A stretch of 64,000 nt of DNA from the NCBI GenBank assembly GCA_030063045.1, contig JAQSEB010000099.1:1054001-1118000 (forward strand), in the 5' to 3' direction. The notes beneath the pieces are model-generated. The model saw only the letters and a list, made by a program, of their open reading frames with translations, made no database searches and had not been told where the DNA came from. The stretch comes from Pratylenchus scribneri. Lineage: Eukaryota; Nematoda; Chromadorea; Rhabditida; Pratylenchidae. The translations under genes were made by a program, and so were the position numbers. The stretch's first letter is position 1. Each line of letters starts with the position of its first letter. Positions 22,485 to 33,818 of the stretch are shown here, in pieces.

Positions 22485-25044
22485 ATGCATAGCCGTTATC
22501 TAAAATTATGGGCTATAATATTTGCCATTTCTGTTTGTTTGGATCAATTTGCCATTGTTTTGGCCAAGCGTAGTGGAAGCTATAGTAGCAGGTCTGGATT
22601 TTAAGAGATTTGTCAATGTTAAATGTAAATTTTGAACCTCAGAGGATCATCACGAGGAGGGAGTCGAGGATTTTCAAGTCTTGGGACTCGGTAAAAATTC
22701 AATTAAATTAATATACTGTATATGTATATGTATAGCCTCTTTAATTCCCCATAGGAAATTAGTTTTCAAACCTCTTAAAGATGGGAAAATTTAGGGTCTA
22801 ACTCCTCAATTTGTTGACATTTTTGAACAAATTATTGCGATTGACCAAAAAGTGAAAACATTTTTAGTTGGGAAATGAGCGAGTTTAAAAAGGCAGATCG
22901 GGGGGCAATGTTTGATTGATAGGGTGATGGGACGATTGGGCAAAAAGTGGGGGGGGGGGGGGTACCGGGTACAGTAAGATGAATAGGAGAAGCCCTAGGC
23001 ATTATTCGCATTGACACTAATATTAACTATAACATATATATTCACAACCTTTTTAGCCATCCTACTTCACGTAATTACGGTACTTCTAGCGGAGGAGGAG
23101 GACACGGTCGGGGCCGATGGACTGATCGAATATTTGGCCGAGGCAGCAATTCGAGAAATGCTGCTGCCGGCGGTAGTGGCAATCGAGGAGTTTTGGGTGG
23201 AATTATGGGAGGAGGACATGGCAACAGAGGAACAAATTATGGTGGAATGGGAAGTGGAAGAAAAAGTGGAGGAGGATTACTTGGTGGAATTGGTTCCAAA
23301 TTGATGGGCCGTGGAGGAAGAGGAGGAGGATATAAAAATTCAATGTTCGCATATTAAATATTTAATATTTTATAGATTGGAAATTGGTTAAATCCAAAAT
23401 CAGCTAGACGCTGAGCTAGCTAAATTTTGAAAATATCAGCTTCTAAGACTTCGCTCAAATTCGAAAATAGGCTCATTCCATTCTATGAAATTTCAAATCC
23501 ATTACCAAAAAAATAAATCTTTAGGAAAAGCTAAGTAAAAGTAAAATCGATTTTGGCTTAAACAATGGTAAAATTTTCAAAATATTTGAAAATTAAATTT
23601 CATAAACTATTTTTACAGTTAAGTTTTAGGCAAAAGTAAATTTAAACGGGTTTTGGATAAACAAAGGTTTAATTTTTCAAAATATTTGATGAGACCGTAC
23701 TGATAGTGAGTGGAATTAACAATTAACTTATTCTTAAATATGTACTAATATAATAAACCTAGAAGCCGAAATTTTTCCAAATTTACTAGCTCAGCATCTA
23801 ATAGTAAATTCCAGAATTTATTAATTTTCTGAAATAATACATTAACAAAACCAAATATTGATTAAGGTTCCGAAACAGCGGCGTTGGCTCTCGTTCTCGC
23901 TCGAATACCTTCAAAAATATGATTGTCGGTGCTGCCGCCGGCTTCTTGGCTTACAAAGCCGGCAAAGCAATTATCAAAAATGTGGCGGCGCCAATGATGT
24001 AAGGACAAAATTTAAAGAAATTATTTTCAATAAAATTACATCAATTTTTAAGGTGGAACAATCGACCATACTATTGGGGTACACAAATTGGTGTTTTCTT
24101 CTAAAAATAAAAATGTAATTTTAGGCTCCCAATACTATCCACATCATCACCATCAACAACCCTACGGACAACAACCCTATGGCCATGGAGCTGGTTCATA
24201 CGGTGCTGGCAATGGTGGCGGTTACCCGGGGGAAAATTCCAAAACAATGTGCCGAATGCCAATTGATGTGAATGACCCGGTGCTGGGCCAAGTCTATATG
24301 GAGGACAACACCAGGCCAAAAGAGATTGTTTGGTCTTGTGAATACAGCGAGGTAATTAATTGATTGTGGGAAATATATATATTAGAGTAAAAATTGGAAA
24401 TTAATAGATTTCGGAACTAATTAATAGATATTGGGATAGTAAATATTGTAAATTTTGGTGGTAAGACTATTATCCCTCGGCCAGATTTTTATTACCCCCA
24501 AACACAATTGAAATTATATCAATCGTAGGATGGCTCTAACCTTCCCCTAGAGCCTTCACAAATAATATTTTAGGGATACAAAAATAATGATCATTGATCA
24601 GCCAATCTTAATGACTAATTTCAGTGAACATTTTATGACTTTATAGGATTGTCAAAAATCTGCTAGGGGATAAAACAAGAATATCGACTTCTGGGCTAAA
24701 TAATTAAGAATGGGTTCATTTGATTCGGTTTGATCGATTTAGTCTATAAATTTCAATTTGAGAGAGTTTTTAGCTTATTTTGAAAAACTGAACCGTTGTT
24801 TAAACCCAAAACCGTTTTTGGTTTAAAACTTTTGCTTAGGCCATATTTCGAGTGTGAAATTGAAATTTCATAGACTATATCGACCAAGTCGATCGAATCA
24901 AAAGAGCTTATTCTCGATAAGCCCTATAAGCCGAAATTTCCAATATTATATATTACTGATATTGCAACATAGACATTAATGAGCCCAAATTTATAATAAA
25001 CACAGGATTGTTGCGGATATGAATGTTGCCCCAGAGAATATTGA
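22485..25044 (+). CDS. Secreted Gly/Arg/Ser-rich protein with C-terminal CX module
   Basis: Exons: 22485-22591, 22643-22690, 23867-23998, 24053-24078 (26 nt), 24125-24351, 25006-25044. All phases match. The start MHSRYLKLWAIIFAISVCLD with FAIVLA following is a clear signal peptide. Then come a short SSR/RGGSRG linker, a conserved MIVGAAAGFLAYKAGKAII segment, PMMWNNRPYYWG, a His/Gln/Gly stretch, and the CX module: MC-RMP, VYMEDNTRPKEIVWSCEYSE, DCCGYECC. The module's six cysteines are all present. The CX module is a nematode-associated extracellular domain of unknown function. The exon at 23090-23357 may be an alternative last exon (separate entry). Confidence 0.85.
23090..23357 (+). CDS. Probable alternative terminal exon of the CX-module gene (RGG-rich)
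   Basis: A clean acceptor (TACTTCTAG at 23081-23089) opens a frame in the correct phase after exon 2 (22690). It reads R-GGGGHGRGRWTDRIFGRG, continues Gly-rich with R/S/N, and stops at 23355-23357. No in-phase donor joins it to 23867, whereas exon 2 joins 23867 directly. The simplest reading is mutually exclusive 3' ends: a short secreted Gly/Arg-rich protein or the CX-module form. It could also be an internal exon with a donor I missed. Confidence 0.6.
24670..24970. repeat. Palindromic MITE in the last CX-gene intron
   Basis: TTTGATTCGGTTTGATCGA and AGTCTATAAATTTCAATTTGAGAG (24718-24765) are matched inverted at 24852-24905 (AAATTGAAATTTCATAGACT, TCGATCGAATCAAA). The arms extend outward through AAGAATATCGACTT-like sequence. 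The centre is AAACCG-rich. Confidence 0.65.
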
Positions 25045-25832
25045 AAACTATTTATGCATTGGAAAATTGAATTCATAGTTTATATGGTAAACAAAGAAGT
25101 TGAAAAAAAATTAAATTTAATATTCAGTTGAGATTTTTGGGATTGATGTTGAACAATTCAATTGGATATTCAACAATGAAAAACAAATTTCATATTCAAA
25201 TAAATTTCTTCCAATTTCTCGTTTATATTTGTCAAATTGACTGCATCCAATTTTAGCTTTCCTCCCATGGATTTTTCTCCTTAATCCGATCCGTCATATT
25301 CTAATTATTAAAGAATTAATATTAATTAAAAGAATAAATTTATGCAAAAATATTTCATTTATCAAATATGATAAAATTTTATTGGTCTGGAGCATTATAA
25401 ATATAAAAATGACTGGATCATACTTAGAATTGGCCAATAGATTTCTATTTTCGGCATTTTTTTCAGTAAAACATAAAAGAAAAAATTAAACTAAAAATTT
25501 AAGCTAAGAATTTGAATAAACTTTTAAATCTATAATAAAGAATTTTCAGCAAATTATTAAATTTAACAAATAAAATGTCGAATTTATCGTTTATGTTGGT
25601 ACAAACTACAAAGGAGAAGGAAAGGGTATTTTAAAAAGGTTACAGATACAGAGCTTTAAAGAGAAAAAAAGAATTAGAAAAAAAATCCAATTTTGTTAAT
25701 CAAAATTAAAAGCATTCCATTCTCGTTCCTCATCTCTCATGTATGTAAAGTAAACTCAATTTTTTTCAATGCAATTTCAGTCGAAGTTGGGGTGAATTTT
25801 GATTTGGGAATAACTAAATTGTTCAAAAATTA
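25045..25832. other. Intergenic, AT-rich
   Basis: This lies between the 3' ends of two convergent genes (CX-module +, cysteine-rich -). I see no coding or repeat structure beyond low-complexity A/T tracts. Confidence 0.45.
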
Positions 25833-27409
25833 TTAAAATTTATTTTCATAATATTTAACATGATGAGCCTGGTGCCCTTTTATTTCCGTTTCAAGCCATT
25901 TATTCGCATCATCATTTGAAGTTTTCATCATGCATATTCCAGTGTCTTTATTATTGTAGCTAGGATTCAAGAAACAATGTTCAAATGGTTCGCAATTCAA
26001 CAAAATTTCAATATTACATCCTGGAATTTTTTTTATTTTAATCTAAAATTTTGATACCCTTTACATTTAATATGCGAAAAGATTATTATATAATTTTTAA
26101 AAAAAAAATATATTTTAAATCAATTTTCAATCCGAAAAAAATTTACAGAAATTGACTGAATTTACAAAAATTCTTTATTATCGAAAAATATATATTTTAA
26201 GGCCTTGTAATTTGGCCATAACTAGGTATTAGGGCTCAGCGTTAGGTTCTAGGCAGGAAGGGATTAGGGGCTACGGGCTTGGGGTTAGGGATTCTTAAAG
26301 AAGTCTGATTTGGCCAAGTTATATGGCCTCAAAAATATAATTTTTCGACACTAAAGAATTTTTGTATATATTAAGTTATTTTTTTTGTAAATAGAGGTCC
26401 ATTTTCAATCCGATAAAAATTTTATATTCCTAATCGTATGATAAAATTCAATCAAATTTTCAATTTTATATAAAAATTTGAAACAAAAATAGTAGACAAA
26501 CTCTTTCTGCTGCCTTCCAAAAACGTATATTTTCCATAAATTTTCTGGCATTTATGTCTATAATTGCACAGTTTTCCGTCTCCACATTCAAAATGCGTTA
26601 CACATTTTGCATTCTCTTCTAAAATAAATTTAAATTAATTTTCACAAAAATTTAATTGAACCTCTAAAAGGATATGGTTCACAATATCCCTTGTCCACTA
26701 GGCATTCGCATGGAAAACAAATATCATCATATTTTGTTACACAACCAGTGGGCGGAGGACAAACTTTTCTCTTGTTTAATTCTTTGCATGGGGTCTTTAA
26801 AAATAAGAAAAATTTTACAATTTCCTCACAAATTTTACCTTGCCATCATAACATTTGTCATCGAATATGCAGGCTAAAAATTATTCATAATACTAATATT
26901 TAATTATTTTAAATTTTGCTTAATGATATTTTCGTATAAATGCAATTTCTTCCTAAATTGACTTTTTTGCATGAAATTTTCTTACTCAAACTATTTCTCC
27001 TATGTATCCAACAAATTTTGGGCAAAAATCAGACATTTTGGGAGTTAATATTTTTGTTTTTCGTATTATTTTGGCTCTTTTCAAATTGGCTAAAAAAGAT
27101 TTAAAAAAAAAACAATTCAACAATAATTTTAAATCCTGGACTAAATTAAAATTCTATACAAAAATTCAATTCTATTAAAAATTAATATGGTTGGCTCAAA
27201 TGCTTATGGCCATAACTTTAGTAGCATCTCATTTCACAAAAAGTTCTTTTCTGTTTCAAATTATTTTTGCAACAATCTACTCGATCCCGCAACCAATATC
27301 CGCCTTGTCAAAATAAAAACTTACGCCAAGTCCATTCCGGCTCCTCTGTTTGAACAATTTTGATCAGCATTAGCAAAGGAAATATTAAAAATTTCATTGA
27401 AAAGGCCAT
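25833..27409 (-). CDS. Secreted cysteine-rich protein (6 exons)
   Basis: Exons in order: 27409-27325, 27276-27238, 26873-26839, 26794-26662, 26618-26502, 26020-25833. Phases agree and give about 198 residues. MAFSMKFLIFPLLMLIKIVQ is a signal peptide. The mature part has about 20 cysteines in short exons: CIFDDKCYDGK, a PPPTGCVTKYDDICFPCEC block, CVTHFECGDGKLCNY, and CNIEILLNCEPFEHCFLNP, ending in a His/Lys-rich tail. The spacing loosely recalls EB-module or disulfide-rich extracellular proteins, but I do not recognise a family. The first two introns were set by phase and length. Another open stretch near 26980-27110 could be an alternative terminal exon. Confidence 0.7.
26155..26390. repeat. 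MITE of the GGCCATATAA/TTAGGG family (intronic)
   Basis: It begins GAATTTACAAAAATTCTTTA..TCGAAAAATATA and closes with the inverted TATAATTTTTCGACACTAAAGAATTTTTGTATA. Within are TTGGCCATAACTAGG, TTAGGGCTC..GGGGTTAGGG and GTCTGATTTGGCC. It occupies the last intron of the cysteine-rich gene. Confidence 0.75.
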
Positions 27410-28340
27410 TTTCTCTCCCAATGAATTAAAAAGCCACTCAAATATTTGCTGGGTTAATGAAAATGACGCGAAATAAAGCCGAATCCAAAAGCCCATAAAA
27501 ATGGTCTTTTGCTTGGATAATTCCCTCCATCGATTAAGGCCAAAATCCAAAGGACCATAAAATGGTCCTCTTAGCCAATCCCTCAATAATGGCCCTAAGA
27601 GCAATCCTTCCATCGTCCTCCATATTCATAAAGTGGCTGGGGTCAATTTCTTTCACCCCATCTGTGGACTTACAATACACATAGCCAATAAATTCGAAGG
27701 AATGCGCACAATTGATCACAAAGTCAAGCCATATTATTTTAATTTAATTGACGTCATCGATGGATATCGATTGATGGATTTTTAGGTAATATTAAGGAAA
27801 CTGATTGAAAGGATAATGAGTTGATTAAACCGTTCTGATATAATTTATAAAACTTTGAACGAAAAAATTTATTACCATTATAATTTAGGCCCCTAAATTT
27901 AAAACTAATTTAAAAGTATGAACATTTTTTTAAAAATAGAATTCATGAAATTTGATCAATTTTATAGACCTTAAAATACCATAATTCTCTATTATAAGCC
28001 CCGGTATTTATGTTACGAACCCCCAAAAATTATTAAAATTTAGGGTCTATCTCTTTTATGTCAATCAATCTTATAGTGTTTTTAATAGAGTCCAATAGCA
28101 CTAATGTAAGAAATACAATAAAAATTTTTTCAAAAATTTCGTTAGCACAAGAGATACTGTGGCTCCAAGTCGAAGGGAGCTGATTTCTGACTAATAAAGA
28201 ATTTACAGCATTTTAATTAATGCTTGACGAAAAGCATTTTTCTACTAGATATATAGAGTTTTTCAATTAATATATTTTTATTTATACATTCAAAATATAA
28301 TATAATATAAAATAAAATATCGCCCTTCCCATTTTCGAGG
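27410..28340. other. Intergenic region with MITE remnant
   Basis: A 61-codon minus ORF at 27534-27719 lacks features that would support it. 27965-28125 carries ACCATAATTCTCTATTATAAGCCCC and a matching right part, a decayed copy of the AAGCCCATGGG MITE. The remainder is AT-rich. It includes the promoter region of the cysteine-rich gene. Confidence 0.45.
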
Positions 28341-30017
28341 TTAATCCAATCTCCTCAAATCCGTCATTCGACCATCAATCCTCGCATTTTGCCGAGCAGC
28401 TTTTTGTCTCGATTCATCCAACATTTCCAAATATTTTCCACTCCTCAATCCGCTGGCCAATTTCTCTGCCTTATCCCATTTTCTTTTCATTTTGTCCGCC
28501 TCACTTTCTGCCCTTTGCATTAATTGTTTCACTCGATCCGTTTTGCTGGATGCACCTTTGATAATTGCCCTGAAAAAAATTTAATTTAATAATAATTTAA
28601 ACTTTTACCATAATGAGGTGAAAAAGCCCCCATCTTTTGCTGCTTTCAATTTCTGAATGATTGGCAATGCTTGATCCATTAGGGCAACATATTGGGCATG
28701 ATGATGGTTGGCCTTAAAATAATAAGAATTAAATCAAAGGAAACAATTTTTGGTTTAACAAATTTACTAGTAATCTTCTCATAAGACAAATGTTAAGAAT
28801 GGGAGTCACCCTACTGGGTAAAAGCAAACTAGGGGAATATGACTCTATAATATCAAGAAAAACAATGAAACAATTTCACTAAATTAGATATCAAATGAAA
28901 GAGCTAAATGAATTGTCTTTGATGATGTATAATTCAAATTAATCGGCTAAAACTTCAAATAATTAACGAAAAATTCCAAAAAAATACGAAAATTTTGTTA
29001 CACTAATTCTTAAATTGATATTTTGCAAAGACTATTTATTATAACATTCGATAGACAAAGCTCGGCCCTTCAATATTTTATATTAAATTAGTTGGATATG
29101 ATTTAGTACTTCGAAAGTTAAGAATTTTGAAACTTTCTTGAACCGAGTTGGCCTGTACCAGACCCCAGCTGGGGTGTATGTGTCCCCATATCCATTAAGA
29201 TTTAATCTTTGGTATATTTAATGGCCAAATTTTAAGGCTATAAAAATCAAAAAAATATTAAATTTATAATTACAGGAATAATTATTAATTAATAATTTTT
29301 GCCTAATTTAATTACTTAATTTTTGAATAATCATTTCCCCCAAAATTGACCTCCAAAATGAGGCGCAATGTTTCGGCCTCTTTTGCGTCCTCCTCCCTTT
29401 CGCTTGTCAATTTTCTTTTTGGTATTTCCTCTTCAACGGATAACAAATTTGAAGATGTGCTCGGCTTATGCAAATTTATACTCGTTTGATTGGTCAATGA
29501 AACCCGGCGAATGTTGTCACCTTTTTTAATGTGAAAATACTTTAAAATAAATATTTTGAATCACCTTTTAAAGTGAAAATATTTCAAAATAATTAATTTT
29601 ATAAATTTACCTCGATTAAAAATCATAAAATTTAAATGTGAATTATTTTTGAGAGTAGAAAAATTTTTGCACAAATTTTTTGGGTTTTAAAATATTTTTG
29701 AGGAACATTTTGCCGATCATCCCAAAAATTTTGAACAAAATATCAAATTTCAGTACAAATTTTAATGGAAGTCCAAAAGAACAAGATTTTTGATATACAA
29801 AGGTACAAATGTTTTCATTTCATTTTTGATGTCCAAAAAGTGCATAGAAAATGGGAAAAAAAGGGTTAAAAATTAATAAAATATATTTAAATTTTTCATT
29901 TATTAAAATAAAAATAAAATATTTACGCAAATCATTGAGCATTGAGTCAATTCGCCGTGCAGTCCATGACGGTGTTCGACTTCGTGTTTCGGGCACAAAT
30001 TCCTCAGGCGTCAACAT
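28341..30017 (-). CDS. Coiled-coil protein, unknown function (4 exons)
   Basis: Exons: 30017-29927, 29520-29351, 28712-28609, 28569-28341. Phases agree and give 197 residues. It starts MLTPEEFVPETRSRTPSWTA. A Ser/Thr-rich linker and acidic KRKLTSEREEDAKEAETLRL helix lead into a charged helical C-terminus (RVKQLMQRAESEADKMKRKW, KYLEMLDESRQKAARQNARI). No signal peptide or membrane segment is present. It is probably a soluble structural or adaptor protein. I recognise no family. Confidence 0.75.
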
Positions 30018-31473
30018 TTCGGCAAAAAATTGTGAATTGAATGTTCCTTTATAATATATTTAATTTTTAATAGTTTCTTTAAAGGATATAAAATTATTTT
30101 GAGGCCAAAAAATGAACAGAGAGGAATACCATAAATTCTCTTTTAATACCCCAGTCTCTAATAATTCCCCTCCTTCAATTTTGAGGACCCATAGCTCTCC
30201 ACTCAGGGTGACTAAAAAACTTTTTATTGCATTTTCTTAGTACCCTAAAGCTCTAAAAATCAGCTATAATTTGTTCAAAAATGTCCAAAAATTAAGGAAT
30301 TAGACCCAAAATTTTCCAATTTTTGTGGGGTTGAAAAATAATTCCCCTTGGGTATTTAAAAGAGTATTTATGGATGGTTTGCGGAAATTTGATAAATAAT
30401 AAACCCAATTAGGAAGGGAAGGAAAAAGTCTTTTTTATAAAATTTGGGAAATGGGAATATAAATTGTCTGGCTAATTCGAAAGGGTGTCATATTTTATAA
30501 AGGGAGAATTAATTGGCCAATAGTACACTTTTATTTTTGGCCAAATCATTTATAAATATATAATTTCCTCAAATATAAATTAAACCGGAAATCTCAAAAT
30601 GATGACTTGGTCGTTCTTTATTGATCAAAAATTATCAGGCAAATATAAATCACAATGTTCAAAAGTGTCAAATTTTATAAGGGGGATTGATTGGCTTAGA
30701 GTGCACTTTATTTTTGGCCAAATCATCAAAAATTAAATTATACCGGAAATCTCAAAATTTCAATGACGACTTTTCTTAATTTTTTGGTCTTCATTTTCTT
30801 ATGGGCCAAAATCGCAAATCCGCCACAACTTGTCACTGTCACTCACTCATAAATTCAACGGATATTTTGTGCTTTGCTTTCATCCTTTCCGCCAATCATT
30901 CTTCGTTTTTATTTTCGTTTTTCTAATTCTAATGATACTCTCTCTATTTCCTTTCTTTATTTTGAACAATTGTTCTTCTTTCCATTAGCCAAGTGAAAAT
31001 TCAAAAGCCACAATCCACATCGATAAAATAAATAAATAAATGAAGAAAAAATCAAAGTTCATGTATACTTATAGGCGAGAAAATATAAAAAAAAATGTTT
31101 AAAAAAACTTTAACAATTGATGATTCTATCCAACAAATTAACATGGATGTGTATTAATTTGTCGAAAAAAAAGAATTAATTTGCCGAATTTTTCGTTCGA
31201 AATATTATTTTATAAGGCTATATAACTTGGCCAAATCAGACTTTTTTTAAGATTCCCTAGCCATTAGCCCCTAATCCCACGCCTGCCCTAAACCTAACCC
31301 TCTATCTATGGCCAAGATATATGGCCTCAAAAAATAATATTTTTCAACACGAAAGAATTTCGGCAAATTAATTCTTTTTTTTCGACAATTTAATATTTTC
31401 TCAAATAGCATTTATTTAAAGTTGCATAAATGATTGTTCATTTGAATTGTTCATGTTTTAATCCTCGCCCTAA
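30018..31473. other. Intergenic region holding two MITEs
   Basis: 30125-30375 is an AATTCCCCATGGGG-family MITE (TACCATAAATTCTCTTTTAATACCCC at one end, AATTCCCCTTGGGTATTTAAAAG at the other). 30465-30760 holds a direct duplication of TGTCATATTTTATAAAGGG..GGCCAAATCAT-like sequence. 31165-31390 is a GGCCATATAA/TTAGGG-family MITE in the opposite internal orientation to the 26155 copy. No coding exons were found. Confidence 0.6.
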
Positions 31474-32597
31474 TTATTGGCTCCGACTTCCAATTTTTTC
31501 CATCTTGAAATGAATTTTCATATTTCGACGGCCTTCTTCCTCTTGGCTTTCATCATCCGGAAGCAAAACAATTTCGTAGTGATAATTTTGACTCCATAAT
31601 AAACGCTCGATTGACATTGGATTCGACTCAAACGGGTAACTGAATTTGATCAAAGCCTCGTTGACCATTGTTTCATGTGGGTTTGGCGAGCTCATCACAA
31701 AATTCGTCAATGCATTTAAAAAGGAATGAGCCTGGGAAAATAATGTGTTATTTATGAAATTTTGAAAATTATAATATTTTCAATATATATATATATCCAT
31801 TAAAATTAATAAGAATAATTTGGACCTGAAAATCTGTGGCTGCACTTTTGAAAACTAGATAATAACAATTGCAAGCAATTTTGCCCAAACAAATCATCCG
31901 CAAATCATCCAATGATGACACAATGTTGTCAAGTCTTTCAACATCATCGCCGGCAGCCAATTTTTTTATCTAAAAATAAAAATGTGACAATATTTTATCT
32001 TAGATTTTACATAAAATTTTCATTTATATTCAAATCAATTTTTTAATATATTATAGCTTTGTTAGATGAACATTTTTGTGTACCCATATCTTAAAATCAA
32101 TTTATTAAGCGAATATTAACTTTAAAATACAAATATGTATTTTTATTTTACAACTTTCTATGAATATAGAAAGAATTAATGAATTTTGAGAGAAATTGGT
32201 AAAAAATGATACCAAAAAACGAGGAAATAAACCAAATTGTCTAGTTTTCTTTTTGTTGCTTATAAAATTTGTTTAGTTATTTTTGAATAATCATTTTAAT
32301 TTCAAAATGTATTTAATTTCCAATTATATAAAAAAAATTAAAAATAGCTTGTATAAAATAACAATTGTAGCGCAAAATCCTTATCACAAAATTTGTAACA
32401 TTAATAAAATTTAATTGCCTTACAATTTGCTTCATTGTTTCGATTCGAGGACGCAAAAATATGTTGAGCACCGAATTGGTCAAAAGAAGTGCCGAATTCG
32501 ATGGTTTAATACATTTTGGAGTGAATATTTTCAGCGGAATCCATTTTGATATTTCATGGATGAGTTCGCAGGGCAATGGGCGAGAATAATTTTGCAT
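31474..32597 (-). CDS. F-box-like protein (3 exons)
   Basis: Exons: 32597-32424, 31969-31826, 31731-31474. All introns are phase 0, giving 191 residues. The N-terminus LPCELIHEISKWIPLKIFTP resembles the LP.EL..EI..W.P core of nematode F-box-like proteins, which bind Skp1 and present substrates to SCF ubiquitin ligases. That role is inference. The rest (DDLRMICLGKIACNC..., LIKFSYPFESNPMSIERLLW) matches nothing I know. An open stretch upstream (32665-32940) begins MRTSNRGLVVIIALIG and could be a 5' exon, but I found no phase-compatible join. Confidence 0.65.
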
Positions 32598-33818
32598 TGT
32601 TATTTCTAAAATATATAAATTAATGAAATTTTGGATGAAGAAAATTTTAAATTTAAAAAAAATTTCAAAATTGTGAAAATTTATAAACAAAAAGTTTAAA
32701 TATGGAATTTATGAAAAAATCAACCCGAAAAAATTTTTCATCAAATTTCTCAATAGGCAATGATGGGTAATTTAATTTTATATCTCTTTGAAAATTATGT
32801 AAATTTATAGAAATGATTGGATCAAATTCATTTTCCCATATTAAATATTTATTATTTTTTCCCATGAATAAATTTAAAAAATTTAAATAAATCCCCAATC
32901 AAAGCAATGATGACAACGAGACCTCGATTTGACGTCCTCATTTTTTGTAATAAAAATTATTTTTGTTTGACTGAAAATTTAAAATTGGAAAGCAAATTAA
33001 ACAATGAAAAATTTTAAATTGGCGAATATTCTAGAAGAATAAATTCAGAGAAGAGACTATTATCTCTATTTGATGAGATGACCCTTTCAAGCTTTCAACT
33101 TTCAAAGGGAGGGCAACCTCTATGGGCATTGGGCACCCATCATTAATTAGAAATAGTTTTAGAAAATATTCGGCATTTGAGTGGACAATTCGCCAATTTG
33201 ATTTTTGTACACGTCATCAAGCCATTACTCTATTTTTGGCTCAGGGACAAAAAATAATTGGAGGATTTAATTTGCTATAATTATTTGTGTCAAAAATGTA
33301 TTCGTATGAATTATTTTTATTATTATATATATTTAAAAAATAGATTAGTCAATTTCCACTATTTTAGTTTATATCCATTTTGCGCGCATTATACATTAAT
33401 TACCCAACTTTTGCGCATCTTTCAATATTCCAGAAAATTATCAAACTATTAATAAAACTTTTATGCCATTAATCTAATCTCTTTCTTTGGAAACATATTT
33501 GATATTAAAATGATATAATTAAAACTAATTGTGGAAAATTCTAATGCCAAAAAAGGAATTCCTTAAGGGTAGAAAACTGCCCGATTTGGCAAATTTTGCC
33601 CCATTTTTGGCCATAAATTTTTGCCTTTTTCTATCAAATTTTCTAAATTCATCCTAATCCTAGGTAAGATACCAAATTTAAATTTACTAAATTTAGGGCT
33701 AATATTGAAAATTTGATTGTCCAAAATTCGAGTGCGCGAAACGAATTTTTTGTTCTCTTCAAAAATTTGCAAATAAAAATGTTTCCCCCAGTTTTTAGAC
33801 AAGAATTTTGTGCCAATC
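32598..33818. other. Intergenic region between divergent genes
   Basis: Apart from the unplaced minus ORF at 32665-32940, this is AT-rich sequence without repeats I can define. It should contain the promoters of the F-box-like (-) and dsRBD (+) genes. Confidence 0.4.

Noticed and set aside
22952..22970. Poly-G run in a CX-gene intron
   Set aside because: Probably a homopolymer or assembly feature; too short and isolated to interpret.
27534..27719. 61-codon minus ORF with ordinary composition
   Set aside because: No signal, domain or compatible splice partner; kept only as part of the intergenic description.
32665..32940. Possible 5' exon of the F-box-like gene (starts MRTSNRGLVVIIALIG)
   Set aside because: No donor with the phase needed to join 32597; left unplaced.
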